Numbered from the stretch's first letter, positions 1 to 10,961 are shown. The stretch is DNA of 64,000 nt from Sorex araneus (GCF_027595985.1 NC_073305.1:110318035-110382034); one strand, 5' to 3'. Notes: generated by a model from the sequence alone, not told the origin. Numbers and translations: made by a program.

Positions 1-420
1 CCATTTATAAGTTATCATTTCCCTAACACTGGATAGCATTTAACCAACCCAAAGGATGATGTCATTAACATGGGAAAATATCCTCCTGTCATTTTGATGT
101 GACAAAGAGGACAGAAAACTCTATAAGTCAAGACAAAATAACAAGCAAAGCAAAACTAAAGTCCAGACACTCTTCTTATGAAAAGGATGACCACTTTTTC
201 CTGTGGGCAGTGATAATTCGCCTCCCTGAGAAAGTGAGGCTCATCTTCTTGGTCTTTATGTCTGGAGTTACTTACAGCCTACATTGCAAGAGACAATTGG
301 AATAGAGGAGAGGTGGCACAGAGAAATACTGAGATCTTAAAGTAGGAATTTATCCCTGTCCATTTAGCCCTACTGGGGTCACTGAGCTGGGGGCTCCTGA
401 CAAAAGGACTCCATCTTTAT
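1..420. other. unique AT-rich intergenic or intronic DNA
   Basis: No repeat, exon signal or open frame that I can support. The short plus-strand frame at 99-305 has no recognisable motif and is best treated as chance. Confidence 0.5.
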
Positions 421-855
421 TTCTCTCCTAGCCTGTCAGCAGAAAGGAAACTCCTCTTCAGTTTTCTAAAGGTTAGGTATAATCCATTAACAAATAAAGC
501 CCATCAATGGTTCAGTTTCCAGACTCACTATCCTACCCAATCATGATTGTACCCTATAACCGCATGCCAATGGTTTCTGTGACCATAAGTCAGTTAACAT
601 TAACTAGTTTATTTTGGTTCAGCAATTTGCTTCGCTGATCACAGTTCCTGCAGCCCCTCACCCTTGTATCCATTGTCAGTCTGGGATGTGATTTTGCCTA
701 TATAAACTCACCCCTGACTGTACGTGGGGCTGCAGATTCTTTGGGACACTAGTCTGCTGTTCTCATTGGCTTTTGATAGACTCCTAATTTGACCTCCTCC
801 GAATGGTGCTCATTTATCTTTCTCAAAACTCCCTTACAATAACACTGGGTAAAAT
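420..855 (+). mobile_element. LTR-like sequence (possible degenerate endogenous retroviral LTR)
   Basis: The stretch has a U3-like order: a CCAATGG-type box near 570, a TATATAAA box at about 698-705, then a C/T-rich stretch ending in CTTACAATAACA near 845. That is how many class I ERV LTRs look around the promoter and U5. I could not find a matching TG start with a target-site duplication, nor a clean AATAAA between TATA and the end, so the borders are guesses. It may instead be unique promoter-like DNA. Confidence 0.3.
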
Positions 856-986
856 AGAAAAAAAAAGACTTAATCCTGGATTTCTAGGAAAAACGGTGAC
901 TAATACAAAATAGGAACATAAGGGAATATGGCAAGAACCCAGCTGATCTCAAGATGCTTCTATTAAATTTTGAGGGATAAAGATTA

Positions 987-2184
987 ATGAAGAAAGTGGA
1001 GGTATGTTGCCGCCAGCAGGTCAACCTGTACCTGCAAGGCAAGTGCATCAGCAGCCTGATGGTGTCTTCAGACTTCCAGATACCCCAAAATTGCTACTGT
1101 GCCTTTGGCCAGACCCCAACAACTTGGGGCCAAGTTTACCAAGAAATTAAACGGCCAAAAATTAGGTATGTGGGAGCCACACCCACAAACCACTTCCAGC
1201 TCAGTTATATAAACTCACTTATTGTCCTTATTTCAGAGATCCATAAATCTCGAAAGAGATCAAAAGACACAGTTAGGGCCTATAGCTCGGAGGTAGATGG
1301 AAACCTGTGACTAGACCTCCGCCCCCCAAGCCCCCAATTTTCCAGTAGCTTGGCAGTCACACCCACATACTGCCCCCAGCACCATGCAAGCTCATCAACG
1401 GCCAAGACCCAGAGACTATAAACTAAAGCTCCTAGAAGAGAGAACCGCAGAATGCTCTAACCCCATGCCAGGCTGTCTTCACCGGGGCACCTTGAAGGGG
1501 GGCAGGTTGAGTCCCCCTCCCCACCCCAAACAGAACCCTGGCAGCCAAAAACCTCCAGAACCCAACAGTCACCATGTGCAAGGTGACATGTGCAAGCTTG
1601 AGCGACCTCTCCCAAGAGGGGATGAGCCTCACCCAAGACGGGATGATCCTCACTGGAGAGTGGACCAGCAGGAAAACCCAGGTATGTGAGAACTCCTGAT
1701 TGAGATCTCCAAGCCCGCTTGGATCGGGAGTGAGCCTCCTCCCCCCAGGACCCCAGTTTTCCAGTAGCTTGACAGTCACACCCACAAATCCCCCAGCACC
1801 ATGTAATCTCATCAATGGCCAAGACCTAAAGACTGAAAACTAAAGCTCCTGGAAAAGAATGACACAGAATTTCCTGGACATTATATTCTATTCATAACAA
1901 GCAATATGAAACAAATTGTCTAGCATTACCTTTTTGGCAAGTTTGAGTGGTGATAATTTGGTGTCAAAATATTGAATGTAACCAAAGTAGAGAAAGAGTA
2001 TGGGGGAAATTGTCTGCCACACAGGTGGGGAAAGGTTTGGAATGGGGGCGGGAAGGGGGAATACTGAGGATTTTGGTGGTGGAAAATGTGCACTCGTGAA
2101 GGGATGGGTGTTTGATGATTGTATGACTGAAATGCAAACATGAAAGTTTTGTAACTGTACCTCATGGTAAATTAAACAAAAAAA
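987..2184 (+). mobile_element. composite non-autonomous retroelement: GC-rich M1 monomers + L1-like 3' end
   Basis: Positions about 1325-1860 hold one complete and one partial copy of a GC-rich unit, here called M1. The motif CCAGTAGCTT recurs at 1342 and 1761, a period of 419 bp, and both copies continue into GGCCAAGACC and AACTAAAGCTCCT. From about 1930 the sequence becomes an L1-type 3' UTR: a G-rich tract near 2040, then GTGAAGGGATGGGTGTTTGA, then ATTAAAC and an A run to 2184. There is no ORF2 between monomers and tail. M1 recurs at 29221-29600. A TATATAAACTCAC motif lies at 1205. The segment 987-1320 may be an upstream part of the same element or an unrelated insertion, since I found no target-site duplication here. 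Small open frames in this region have no recognisable protein content. Confidence 0.6.
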
Positions 2185-2330
2185 GGGGGAGTGCAGGGAA
2201 ATAATAATAAAATTAAATTAACATTCTGAATAAAAAAAGAAAAAGTAATGTGGAGTTCATGCCCAATTCAATCAGCTTCATCAATGGTTGAATAAATAGC
2301 AGTACTCCTACGTTATTAAAAAAAGAAAGA

Positions 2331-2534
2331 GGGGCCGGAGTGATAGCACAGCGGGTAGGGCGTTTGCCTTGCACGCGCCTGACCCGGGTTCGATCCCTGG
2401 CATCCCATATGGTGCCCCAAGCACTGCCAGGAGTAATTCCTGAGTGCAAAGCCAGGAGTAACCCCTGAGCATCGCTGGGTGTGACCCAAACAGCTAAAAC
2501 AAACAAACAAACAAAAAATAAAAAAGAAAGAAAG
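2331..2534 (+). mobile_element. SOR-type SINE, young, A-body
   Basis: tRNA-like head (GGGGCCGGAGTGATAGCACA; B-box GGGTTCGATCC), body with CCAGGAGTAATTCCTGAGTG, and GGGTGTGACCC before an A-rich tail. Low divergence from other copies in the window. A-rich direct repeats (AAAAAAGAAAGA) flank it, but in such low-complexity sequence they are weak evidence of a target duplication. Confidence 0.9.
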
Positions 2535-3255
2535 AAAAAGTATATTCCAAGACAGAGCAAACATCAAGAGCTCAGATCTCTCAAAAATTAAAAACAAACA
2601 AACAAACCAGTAATCTGAGGTGCTTACTGAAGCACCATGAATATCAACTGTGACTCAATATAGCACCAATATGAACTAATAAAATATGTAAGATCAGTTA
2701 TAATTCTATAAAGTCGACTATATAGTTTATTTTTGCTATATTGTATATATATATATATATATATGCAACTAGACAAAAGGCTCTTCTGTTAGTTTTATTG
2801 TTTTTAACTCAGTTAACTTTACTGTCTGGTAGTGACATATCCTGCTTTATTGTTTTTCACAGAAGCGATGTTTTTTCACAAATTGAAAGTCTGAAGCAAC
2901 ATTGCATTGAGCAAATCAGTACCATTTTTCCATTAGCATCTATAATCATTTTGTGTCTCTGTCACATGTTAGTAATTAGAACACTTTTTATGTCTCTGTC
3001 ACATGTTGGTAATTATAACATTTCAACTTTCCATTATTTATTTTTAGTTATGACAATTTGTTATTAGTCAGTTCAATGCTATTATTCAAAATACTTTGAG
3101 GACCCACAACCCATGCAAAAATAAGACAGCAACTTAGAAAATCTATGTGTTCATCTATTTGTCCACTGATGAGTCATTTCCCAGCTTTACTCCTTTCCTT
3201 TTCCTTGGTTCTCTCTATTCCTTGAGACAATACAGTTTTAAAAATAGGCCAATTT
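2535..3255. other. unique AT-rich DNA
   Basis: Contains the TA microsatellite and a short local near-duplication (TATGTCTCTGTCACATGTT-like text at about 2950 and 2990). No gene seen. Confidence 0.5.
2743..2764. repeat. (TA)n microsatellite
   Basis: Uninterrupted alternating TA run of 11 repeats. Confidence 0.9.
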
Positions 3256-3439
3256 GGGGCTGGAACGATAGCATAGCTGGTAGGGCATTTGCCTTGCACG
3301 CAGCCGACTCAGGTTCAATTCCCAGCATCCCATCTGGTCCCCTGAGCATCGCCAGGAGTAATTCCTGTGTGCATGAACCAGGAGTAAAGTAACCTCTGTG
3401 CATCACCGGGTGTGACCCAAAAAGCAAAAAAAAAAAAAA
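3256..3439 (+). mobile_element. SOR-type SINE, A-body, with target-site duplication
   Basis: Full-length copy from GGGGCTGGAACGATAGCATA to GGGTGTGACCCAAAAAGC plus poly(A). The flanking direct repeat AGGCCAATT (about 3246-3254 and 3439-3447) marks the insertion site. It shows the usual L1-dependent structure. Confidence 0.92.
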
Positions 3440-3447
3440 GGCCAATT

Positions 3448-5085
3448 AGTAGCCTCACAAGGTCTCCAAGTTCTCAAGTAAAAGGAATATATGCATAGCT
3501 CTCACTTTAAGTCAAAAGACAGACGTGTGGGCCAACTTAATGTTGAAGTGAAGAAAAATTAATGTCCAGATAGAAGAATAATGTATGGATAAAACAAACT
3601 ATATTATGTCAAAACCTAATTCAGAGCAATTCCTTGAGTCTCCTCAATTCTATAAAGGGTGAGAGAAGTGAGAAAACAATACAAAAAAATGTTGGATGCA
3701 AACTGGCATTGGTTTAATAGGTTTAAGAAAAGTCATTTCCATGACATAAATGGGCAAGGTGAATATAGTACTGACAAAGAAACTACAAGGAGTTATTATA
3801 CTAAAGCAAAACTTTTCAACGTATATCAAATAGTTTTGTATTGGGAGAAGGTATCACTTGTAAATTCCTAATTAGAGAGGAGAAGAAAACAAGTAACAAC
3901 TAACTTTAAAACTGACTCCTTTACAAGGAGTTATTTACCATTCTGAAAAATCTCAGAACCTTTGATAATTGTTCTAGAACTATCTTGTAACTGCTCTAAA
4001 AACAGAACAACAAGGCCTGGATGACATCACATATTTTATGACATGATTTACTTAATATTTGAAGTTCACTGTTGAGAGACCTGCTGCTCAGAAAAGTAAG
4101 GTTCCTTTTAAAATCTGCTCTTTGAGAATAAACCCAGAGTTGGATGGAAATATACAAAGAGCTTAATATGTTGCTTTCATTCCTAATTAAATTCCACCAA
4201 TTCTATAACTCACAAATCAATGAGTTGTCTTATTAAAAGATAAAATTCATTATGGCAAACTTACTGGCATAGATAAGTGGTTCCTCTTATAGATCTGAAC
4301 AACGTCATTTAAAACCTCCACTGTAACGGGCCTACACCAGCCTACATTCCATTAGGAGCTTTCACTATTCACTGGAGAAGACCAAAGAATCAACCTTAGA
4401 AGCAGATTTGGTAGAGGATGATTCCAACCCCCATGGACATCTTCAAAAAGCTCAAGGCTTTTTGTGGTGGAAATTCAGCAGATGTGATTGTTTTTAATAT
4501 TGAGTTCTGTTTCTTCTTGGCACTTGTATTACATTTAGAGTATTTCATTATCTTATTTTTAGTTATCTTGATTCAAATAACCCATAATTTTATCTATATT
4601 TTATTTAAAAAACATTTACATATCTACTGCTTTGTTCATTTACTTTTCAGTTGTGTAATATTCTAACAAAGTAACCAAGTTTTATTAAAGACTACATTTT
4701 CAATTTTAAGAGTCTTATATGGTCACAGTAATACAATGCATGGCTTACTCATTTTTTAATTCTTCTTTTAATCATCTTTAACATTCAACAAATGAATGTA
4801 ATATCTGAAATTCTTGGACTTATGATGGTGCTTCTAGTTTATCTGCTGAATACAATGTAGAATGAATTATTTCATCAATAAATAGTATCGTGTTATTGTA
4901 TATTAAGCTCACTTTCAAACTATTTCTGTGGGAAATGTTTATGACCTAGACCAGGAATTTGCTCTTTTACACTCAAATCTGTAAGAGAGCAAGCTTGTGA
5001 TTATTAAGTTGTTCAAAGGGAGGCTTGATGACTTTCCTTCATAACAACTGATCTTAGTTTTTGAAACTTCCACATGGTGTGTGTT
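3448..5085. other. unique AT-rich DNA
   Basis: About 1.6 kb with no repeat family I recognise and no supported exon. The frame at 4418-4666 reads as hydrophobic AT-rich sequence (many F, I, L) and has no homolog known to me. Confidence 0.5.
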
Positions 5086-5087
5086 TT

Positions 5088-5255
5088 GTTCGGGGGTGTT
5101 TGGGGAGAGGTCTTGACCACACCCAGCAGTGTCCAGGACTTCTAAGTAGGCTCAGGGATCACTCCTGGCAGATCTCAGGGGACAATATGTGGTGCAGAGG
5201 CCATAACTATGATCAGCCACATGCATGGCAAACACTTTAATCCCTGCACTTCCAC
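5088..5255 (-). mobile_element. old diverged SOR-type SINE
   Basis: Reverse complement keeps body landmarks seen in young copies: CACTCCTGGCAGATCTCAGG, CAATATGTGGTGC and CATGCATGGCAAAC of the head. Divergence is heavy, so this is an old insertion. Confidence 0.65.
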
Positions 5256-5348
5256 TACTGCTACAGATTATCTCTTTATGTGAGTGAGTATATTTATTTT
5301 CTAGTCATTCTAGTATAAAATACGTTTTCCTTCAATAGTACCACTTTT

Positions 5349-6444
5349 TTAATTTTTAAATTTTTAATTTTTTTAATTATTTTATTGAATCACCATGTAG
5401 AAAGTTACAAAGTTCTCAGGCTTATGTCTCAGTTATACAATGCTCAAACACCCATCCCTTCACCAGTGCCCATATTCCACCACTAAAAACCCCAGTATAC
5501 CTCCCACCCCCAACCCCCACCCCTACCTGCGTAACTTATAAACTTCACCCCATTTTCTCTTTACCTTGATTACATTCCATATTTTAACACAAAACTCACT
5601 ATTGTTGTTGGAGTTCCCCCCACAAAATAACAGCCCTACTGACAAGGAAGCATTTGATAATTAGTTTTCCATTGCTGAGAATGAAGAGATATGAAGTTGC
5701 GTGGCTGCAGTAGCGGCTGCGCGGTTTAGGATTACTGTATTTTAGTATTTTAGTAATTAAGTCCAGGGAGATTTATGTTAGAAATTGCATCGTTTTCCTT
5801 CCTTGGGCAGTATGGGGCAATGGCTTAGTTCACAGTCTAGAGACATGGCTGCAAGCAGTTTCTGGGACAAAGTAGTCTAGCTAGCCTCTGGATCATGGTC
5901 AATCAGCAGCAAAGCAGCCGCACCAAAGTGTGGCCGCCCGGGTCGAGTCTCAGAGGAACGTGCGCTGGTATAGGCCCTGGCTCGAGACTGCCCAAGCGTC
6001 CTGCTGTTCCAAGTACAAAACTCTCTTTTTTTTTTCTCGTTCTCGTACCACCAAGTTCGTACCTGCTTATAGTCCTCATAATATGGTGGACGCCACGCCG
6101 CTTCTCTCTGACAAAAGAAAAAAACTGAGAGAGAAGGGTATTTCCCCTCCTTGGCTGGCGTGGGGCAATGGCTTAGCTCACAGTCTAGAGACGCGGCTGC
6201 AAGCAGTTTCTGGGACCAAAAGTAGTCTAGCTGGCCTCCGGATTGTGGTCAATCAGCAGCAAAGCAGCCACACCAAAGTGTGGCCGCCCAGGTCGAGTCT
6301 CAGCGGAACACGCGCTGGTATCGGCCCTGGCCTGAGACTGCCCAAGCGTCCTGCTTTTCCAAGTACATAGCTCTCTTTTTATTTTCTCCTTCCCGCACCA
6401 CCAAGTTCGTACCTGCTTATAGTCCTCATAATATGGAGGATGCT
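5349..6444 (-). mobile_element. complete composite retroelement: two M2 monomers + L1-like 3' UTR
   Basis: The whole interval is bounded by CAATAGTACCACTTTT (5333-5348) and CAATAATACCACTTTT (6445-6460), a 16-bp target-site duplication with one mismatch, so it inserted as a single unit. Read on the minus strand it starts with two tandem CpG-rich units: CTTAG..CACAGTCTAGAGAC occurs at 5824 and 6172, period 348 bp, and AGTCCTCATAATATGG at both unit ends. Then come about 100 bp of linker, the segment CAGCAATGGAAAACTAATTA, a C-rich stretch on the plus strand (G-rich in the element), the shared GTGAAGGGATGGGTGTTTGA motif and an A-rich tail next to the 5349 side. It contains no ORF1 or ORF2. A 3' fragment of the same family is at 62209-62722. 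Open frames across the monomers are incidental. Confidence 0.85.
5785..6444 (-). repeat. tandem pair of 348-bp CpG-rich monomers (M2)
   Basis: Two near-identical copies differ by scattered substitutions, many at CG/CA sites as expected from methylation decay. The layout recalls monomeric 5' UTR promoters of rodent L1, which suggests an internal RNA polymerase II promoter, but no activity can be read from sequence. Confidence 0.8.
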
Positions 6445-6586
6445 CAATAATACCACTTTTATACATGAGTCTCAGTTCCATTTCTTGAGTCTTACAGGTC
6501 CTCTGCCTTGCTATCTGTCCGTCTGTAGTGTTATAATCTAAATGCCTGTTATTATGATTACTGAGTATTGTTTCCAGAGAGAGATA

Positions 6587-6662
6587 GACATATATATATG
6601 TAGAGAGAAAGACACACACAGAGACAGACAGACAGACAGAGACAGAGAGACAGAGACAAAGA
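6587..6662. repeat. mixed (TA)n / (GACA)n / (GA)n microsatellite
   Basis: Consecutive short runs of TA, then GACAGACAGACA and GAGACAGAGAC units. Confidence 0.85.
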
Positions 6663-7245
6663 AGGAGCTGCTTATATCAGGTACAGTTTTTTTGTTTCCT
6701 CCTTAGAAAATTATGTTTCATGTACTCACCTATGTATTTGAAATGGAAGTTTTTAAAAATTGTTCACTCACAAAGTCTAGTTGTTTTGTCATGAAAGAAT
6801 TTAAAGATTTTTTTTTAATTTTTTAAAATTTTATTGAATCACCATGAGATAGTTACAAGCTTTCATGTTTGGGTTACAATCTCACAATGATCAAACACCC
6901 ATCCCTCCACCAGTGCACATTCCCCAACACCAATATCCCGGGTATACCCCCACTTTCCCACCCTCCCTCTGCCTCCATGGCAGACAATATTCCCCATACT
7001 CTCTCTCTCCTTTGGGGCATTATAGCTTGCAACATAGACACTTAGAGGTCATCATGTTTGGTCCATTATCTACTTTCGGCATACATCTCCCATCCCAACT
7101 GGTTCCTCCAGCCATCACTTTCTTAGTGATCCCTTCTCTATTCCATCTACCTTCTCCCCTCTGCTCATGAAGCAGTCTTCCAGCTATGGGTCAATCCCCC
7201 TGGCCCTTGTATCTACCTTGAATGTCAGCCTCATGTGATGCTACC

Positions 7246-7770
7246 CTACACTCCACAAATGAGTGCAGTGCCTCTATGTCTGTCCCTCTCTTTCTGACTC
7301 ATTACACTTAGCATGATACTCTCCATGTTTATACATTTATAAGCAAATTTCATGACTTCATCTCTCCTAAGAGCTGCATAGTATTCCATTGTGTACATGT
7401 ACCAAAGTTTCTTTAACCAGTCATCTGTTTTAGGGCACTCGGGTTGTTTCCATATTTTGGCTATTGTTAACAGTGCTGCAATGAATATATAGGTACAGAG
7501 GTCATTTCTACTGTGCTCTTTTGCATCCTCGGGATATATTCCCAGAAGTGGTATTGCGGGGTCATATGGAAGCTCAATTTCTAGTTTTTGAAGGACTGTC
7601 CATATTGTTTTCCAGAAATGCTGAACCAGTTGGCATTCCCACCAACAGTGAAGGAGCATCCCTTTTTCCCCACATCCACGCCAGCAATGGTTGCTTTTGT
7701 TCTTTTGAATGTGTGCCATCTCTGTGGTGTGAGATGATATCTCATTGTTGTTTTGATTTGCATCTCCCAA
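7246..7770 (-). pseudogene. L1 ORF2 C-terminal fragment
   Basis: 174 uninterrupted codons of the L1 ORF2 protein C-terminus: Cys-rich motif near residues 29-47, [15 protein letters not shown] near residue 67, WYMYTMEYYAALRR near residue 127. In an intact L1 this region follows the reverse transcriptase. Here it has no upstream endonuclease or RT in frame because of the inversion, so it is a relic despite its open frame. Confidence 0.85.
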
Positions 7771-7784
7771 TCCTTGGAAAAAAG

Positions 7785-8222
7785 AAGCTGGTTGGCGTCA
7801 CCTTAACCAACTACAAACTCTACTACAAAGCAGTAGTAATTAAAACAGCATCGTATTGGGATAAAAACAGACCTGCAGACCAATGGAACAGAGTTGAATA
7901 TCCTGTCATAGACCCCCAAATGTATAGCCACTTAATCTTTGACAAAGGAGCAAGAAATGCAAAGTGGAACAAGGAAAGCCTCTTCAATAAATGGTGCTGG
8001 GAAAACTGGATAGCTGCCTGCAAATAAATGAACTCTGACCTCTGTCTAATGCCAGGCACAAAAGTCAGATCAAAGTGGATTAAAGACCTCAATATCAGAC
8101 ATGAATCCATAAGGTTCATAGAAGAAAGTGTAGGCAGAATTCTCCATGACATTGAAGCTAAAAGCATCTTTAAGGACGAAACAGCACTGACCGTGCAAGT
8201 GGAAACAAACATAAACAAATAG
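7785..8222 (+). pseudogene. L1 ORF2 fragment on the inverted arm
   Basis: Plus-strand ORF2 homology ([20 protein letters not shown], then [13 protein letters not shown]), with a stop codon at 8025-8027. The same frame continues to 8222, beyond which stops and substitutions accumulate. This lies just upstream in ORF2 of the minus-strand arm at 7246-7770. Confidence 0.82.
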
Positions 8223-8542
8223 GACTACATCAAACTAAGAAGCTTCTGCACTTCAAAAGAAACAGTGACCAAAATACAGAAAGAGCCCACAGAATGGGAA
8301 AGAATATTTACCTAATACCCATCTGATAAGGGATTAATATCCAGGATATACAAGATACTTGTAGAATTGTATAAGAAAAAAACCTCCAATCCCATCAAAA
8401 AATGGGGAGAAGAAATAAACAGAAGTTTCCTCAAAAAAGAAATACAAATGGCCAAAAGGCACATGAAAAAATGCTCCACATCATTGGTCATCAGGGAGAT
8501 GCAAATCAAAACAATGAGATATCATCTCACACCATAAAGATT

Positions 8543-9141
8543 GTTTTATATAAAATTCCTTCTTGCTATCTGAGAAATGTGTCTCAGTAAGAAATAGGTA
8601 ATATCTGTGAAATAATAAATTTTCAAGAGGGAATTTACTTACTGAAAAAAATTTGCATGAAAGAAATGTAGAAAACTAGACTTAGCAGGAGAGTGACACC
8701 AGTTTAAAAAAAAACAACAATAAAGGTAACTCATTTGACACAGGGTGGGTGGTTCTGGGTGGGTTGGGTGGAGTTCAGTGGGGTAGGGTATTTACTAGGC
8801 TGTTTTCTGGGAAACAATTACAATTTTGTATGAAAGATCTACCAGATCACTGTTAAAAAACACAAACAATACCTATGGCTTTAAGAATCAACCCATATTC
8901 CCAGTTCCATGGGGAAAAATACAAGGAAAAAAAAACACTAATCATTTTAAAACTGAAAGTTCATTTAAAGAGATTTAAAATAGAGTTTGGAAGCAACTAT
9001 TGAAGTTTTAAAGGAAATCTAACCCTTTAATACAATTTGACACTGACACTGAACATGGGTTGAGGTTAGTATCCACAAGCATTTCTGATAAGAGTTTCTT
9101 CAGCCTGTAGACAAACCTGGAAGTGGGCCACTCACAAGTGG

Positions 9142-9183
<42 letters not shown>

Positions 9184-9502
9184 TTCATACCAGCTTGTGT
9201 GCATTTTACAATTATGAATCATTATTCTTTGACAAGTTCCATTTTTCACTACAGAATCCCTGTCTCAGAGCTGTTTCAGCCATAACTTCATCAGAGCACT
9301 TGAGTGTACCATTTAAAAAATTGTTTTGTTGTTGCTGAAAGTGAAAGTACAATGCAGAGAGTATTGTGCAAAACAGAAAAGATTAGAAGTACTACTTGGA
9401 GACTCTAATACAAACAGCCTTCATTTTTTCTAGCTAAACAGTCTGCGGAAGTATTTAGTCAATAAATATCTTCATGTTATATAACTTTAAATTAGTAGTT
9501 GA
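8543..9502. other. unique DNA with G-rich tract and (CA)n
   Basis: Holds a G-quadruplex-type tract at 8743-8790 and the CA microsatellite at 9147-9180. No gene seen. Confidence 0.5.
9147..9180. repeat. (CA)n microsatellite
   Basis: About 17 uninterrupted CA dinucleotides. Confidence 0.95.
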
Positions 9503-9516
9503 TAATACATTTCTTC

Positions 9517-9701
9517 TCCTCCGTCCCTCTCAGAGAGCCCGGCAAGCTACTGAGAGTATCCTGCTCACACGGCAGAGCCTGGCATGCTACCAGTGGTGTA
9601 TTTAGTATGCCCAAAACAGTAACAACAAGTTTCACAATGGAGACATTACTGGTGCCCACTCAAGCAAATCGATGAACAATGGGATGACAGTGCTACAGTG
9701 C
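9517..9701 (+). mobile_element. SOR-related SINE, B-body, 5'-truncated
   Basis: Lacks the tRNA-like head and begins inside the body at TCCTCCGTCCCTCTCAGAGA. Body landmarks are GGCAAGCTACTGAGAGTATC, CAAAACAGTAACAACAAG and GCAAATCGATGAACAATGGG. It ends with GACAGTGCTACAGTG. The exact 14-bp duplication TAATACATTTCTTC is at 9503-9516 and 9702-9715. Confidence 0.92.
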
Positions 9702-9715
9702 TAATACATTTCTTC

Positions 9716-10670
9716 ATAGATGAACTAGAAAAAAAAAATTAAAAGTTTTTCATGGGTTCATACATGGGTTGGAAAAGTTTGAGTAAGCAGATCCTCCACA
9801 TACAAGCTTCTCAAGTACTTTATGTTATAATAGTCAGTTATTCCTGTTACAAATGAAAAATCAGGTCTCTATATAAGCAGCTCTATTTTTTGCCATGTGT
9901 ATCTGTGTTCAGTCTTCGCTACTATATTTCAAAGCCTGAGTAAAGGACTGGCAAATACTCAGATTTATAGAATGAAACTGCACTGTCAGCTCAGTTCAGC
10001 ATCTTCTTCTGCTAACAAAATTTGTTTTTGTTTATTTTATCAACTATGTATTCATATCATGTTAATCAGTGTAGCCAGATCAGCTATCATTGCTGCATTT
10101 ACAGTTGTGATCTTTGAATAATCAATAAGACATTAGTAAATAACCTGGTAAATTTAATTTTTGAAAGTAATATTATATTCTTAAAGTAACAAAATTTTCT
10201 GCACATCAATTATGGTACACAGGATTTTGCATTACCAAAGTAGTTTCTGTTATGTATCAGAAGCCAGTTCCCTGGAACCAATTAGTTCTTCTATATTCTA
10301 ATCCTAATCCTGTGTCACTAAACCACTATACCAAGCAGGTTATTTCCCATCTTTCTACCTTAATCTTTAAAATCAAGCTGCTAGTGGAAACCAAGTGATC
10401 TGCAATCAAGTCAAAAGAGTTCAGTAAATGTCATATTGACCTCATAACTAAATTTTCATGAAACATATGCTCAAAATTACCAGGTACTAACTGGGAATTA
10501 TTTTAAATTGTATGTTTGGTTTAGCAGTTGAATGCAGTCCAATTTTACTCCAAGTCCACTTGGAGTGGACTTGGAAAGAAAATTTATACTAATAACAAAA
10601 TTAATACCTGTTACACTTGTGGATCCACCAAATCCCGTACCTCCCTATAAACATGTTATATAATTTATTT
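9716..10670. other. unique AT-rich DNA
   Basis: No exon or repeat supported. Contains a perfect short inverted repeat at 10549-10575. Confidence 0.5.
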
Positions 10671-10674
10671 AGCA

Positions 10675-10950
10675 AACAAAAGGAGGAAGAGATAGAGGAA
10701 ATGGAATGGAGGGAAGAGAGAGAAAGAAAAAAAGTAAAGCAAAAGTAAAAGAGATTAAAGAAAAGAAAAGAGAAACAAAAAAGAAAATAAAAAAAGAAAA
10801 AATGGAAAAGAAAAGAGAAAAGAAAAGCAAAAGAAAGCAAAAGAAAATAAAAGAAAAAGCAAGAAAAGAAAATGAAAGGAAAGAAAAGAAAAAGAAAGGA
10901 AAAGAAAGAAAAGAAAAAAAGGAAAGAAGAAAAAAAGAAGAGAGGGTGGT
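10675..10950 (+). repeat. long polypurine (GAAA-rich) tract
   Basis: Roughly 270 bp almost free of pyrimidines on the plus strand, built from GAAAA, AAAGG and GGAAG units. The Lys/Glu-rich open frame across it (10706-11056) is an artefact of composition. Such mirror-like purine tracts can form triplex DNA. Confidence 0.9.
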
Positions 10951-10961
10951 GGCACAGTGGG

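Larger units (their letters stand above)
6810..8534 (-). mobile_element. L1 insertion with internal (twin-priming) inversion
   Basis: Flanked by TAAAGATT at 6802-6809 and 8535-8542. Positions 6810-7772 are minus strand: 3' UTR with the shared tail, then the C-terminal 174 codons of ORF2 (7246-7770) with an intact Cys-rich CX3CX7HX4C motif (CWRGC...LLHCWWEC). Positions 7785-8534 are plus strand: the upstream ORF2 segment, interrupted by a stop at 8025-8027 and by further stops after 8222. Both arms end in the same ~40 bp (GGAGATGCAAATCAAAACAA and onward to CATCTCACACC), so the junction carries a short inverted duplication. The copy is 5'-truncated and dead. Confidence 0.88.

Noticed and set aside
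1384..1822. Three ~100-127-codon open frames in GC-rich DNA
   Set aside because: They lie across the M1 monomers, have no splice context or known motif, and GC-rich DNA lowers stop frequency.
2213..2597. Overlapping minus-strand frames with Cys- and Leu-rich text
   Set aside because: They translate a SINE and its flanks. The same peptides (e.g. GLLLALHSGI) recur wherever a minus-frame SINE lies.
8312..8509. Minus-strand frame opposite the inverted L1 arm
   Set aside because: Antisense of real ORF2 homology on the plus strand.
9147..9180. CRISPR-like or regulatory repeat
   Set aside because: Simple CA microsatellite in a mammalian genome. No spacer structure.
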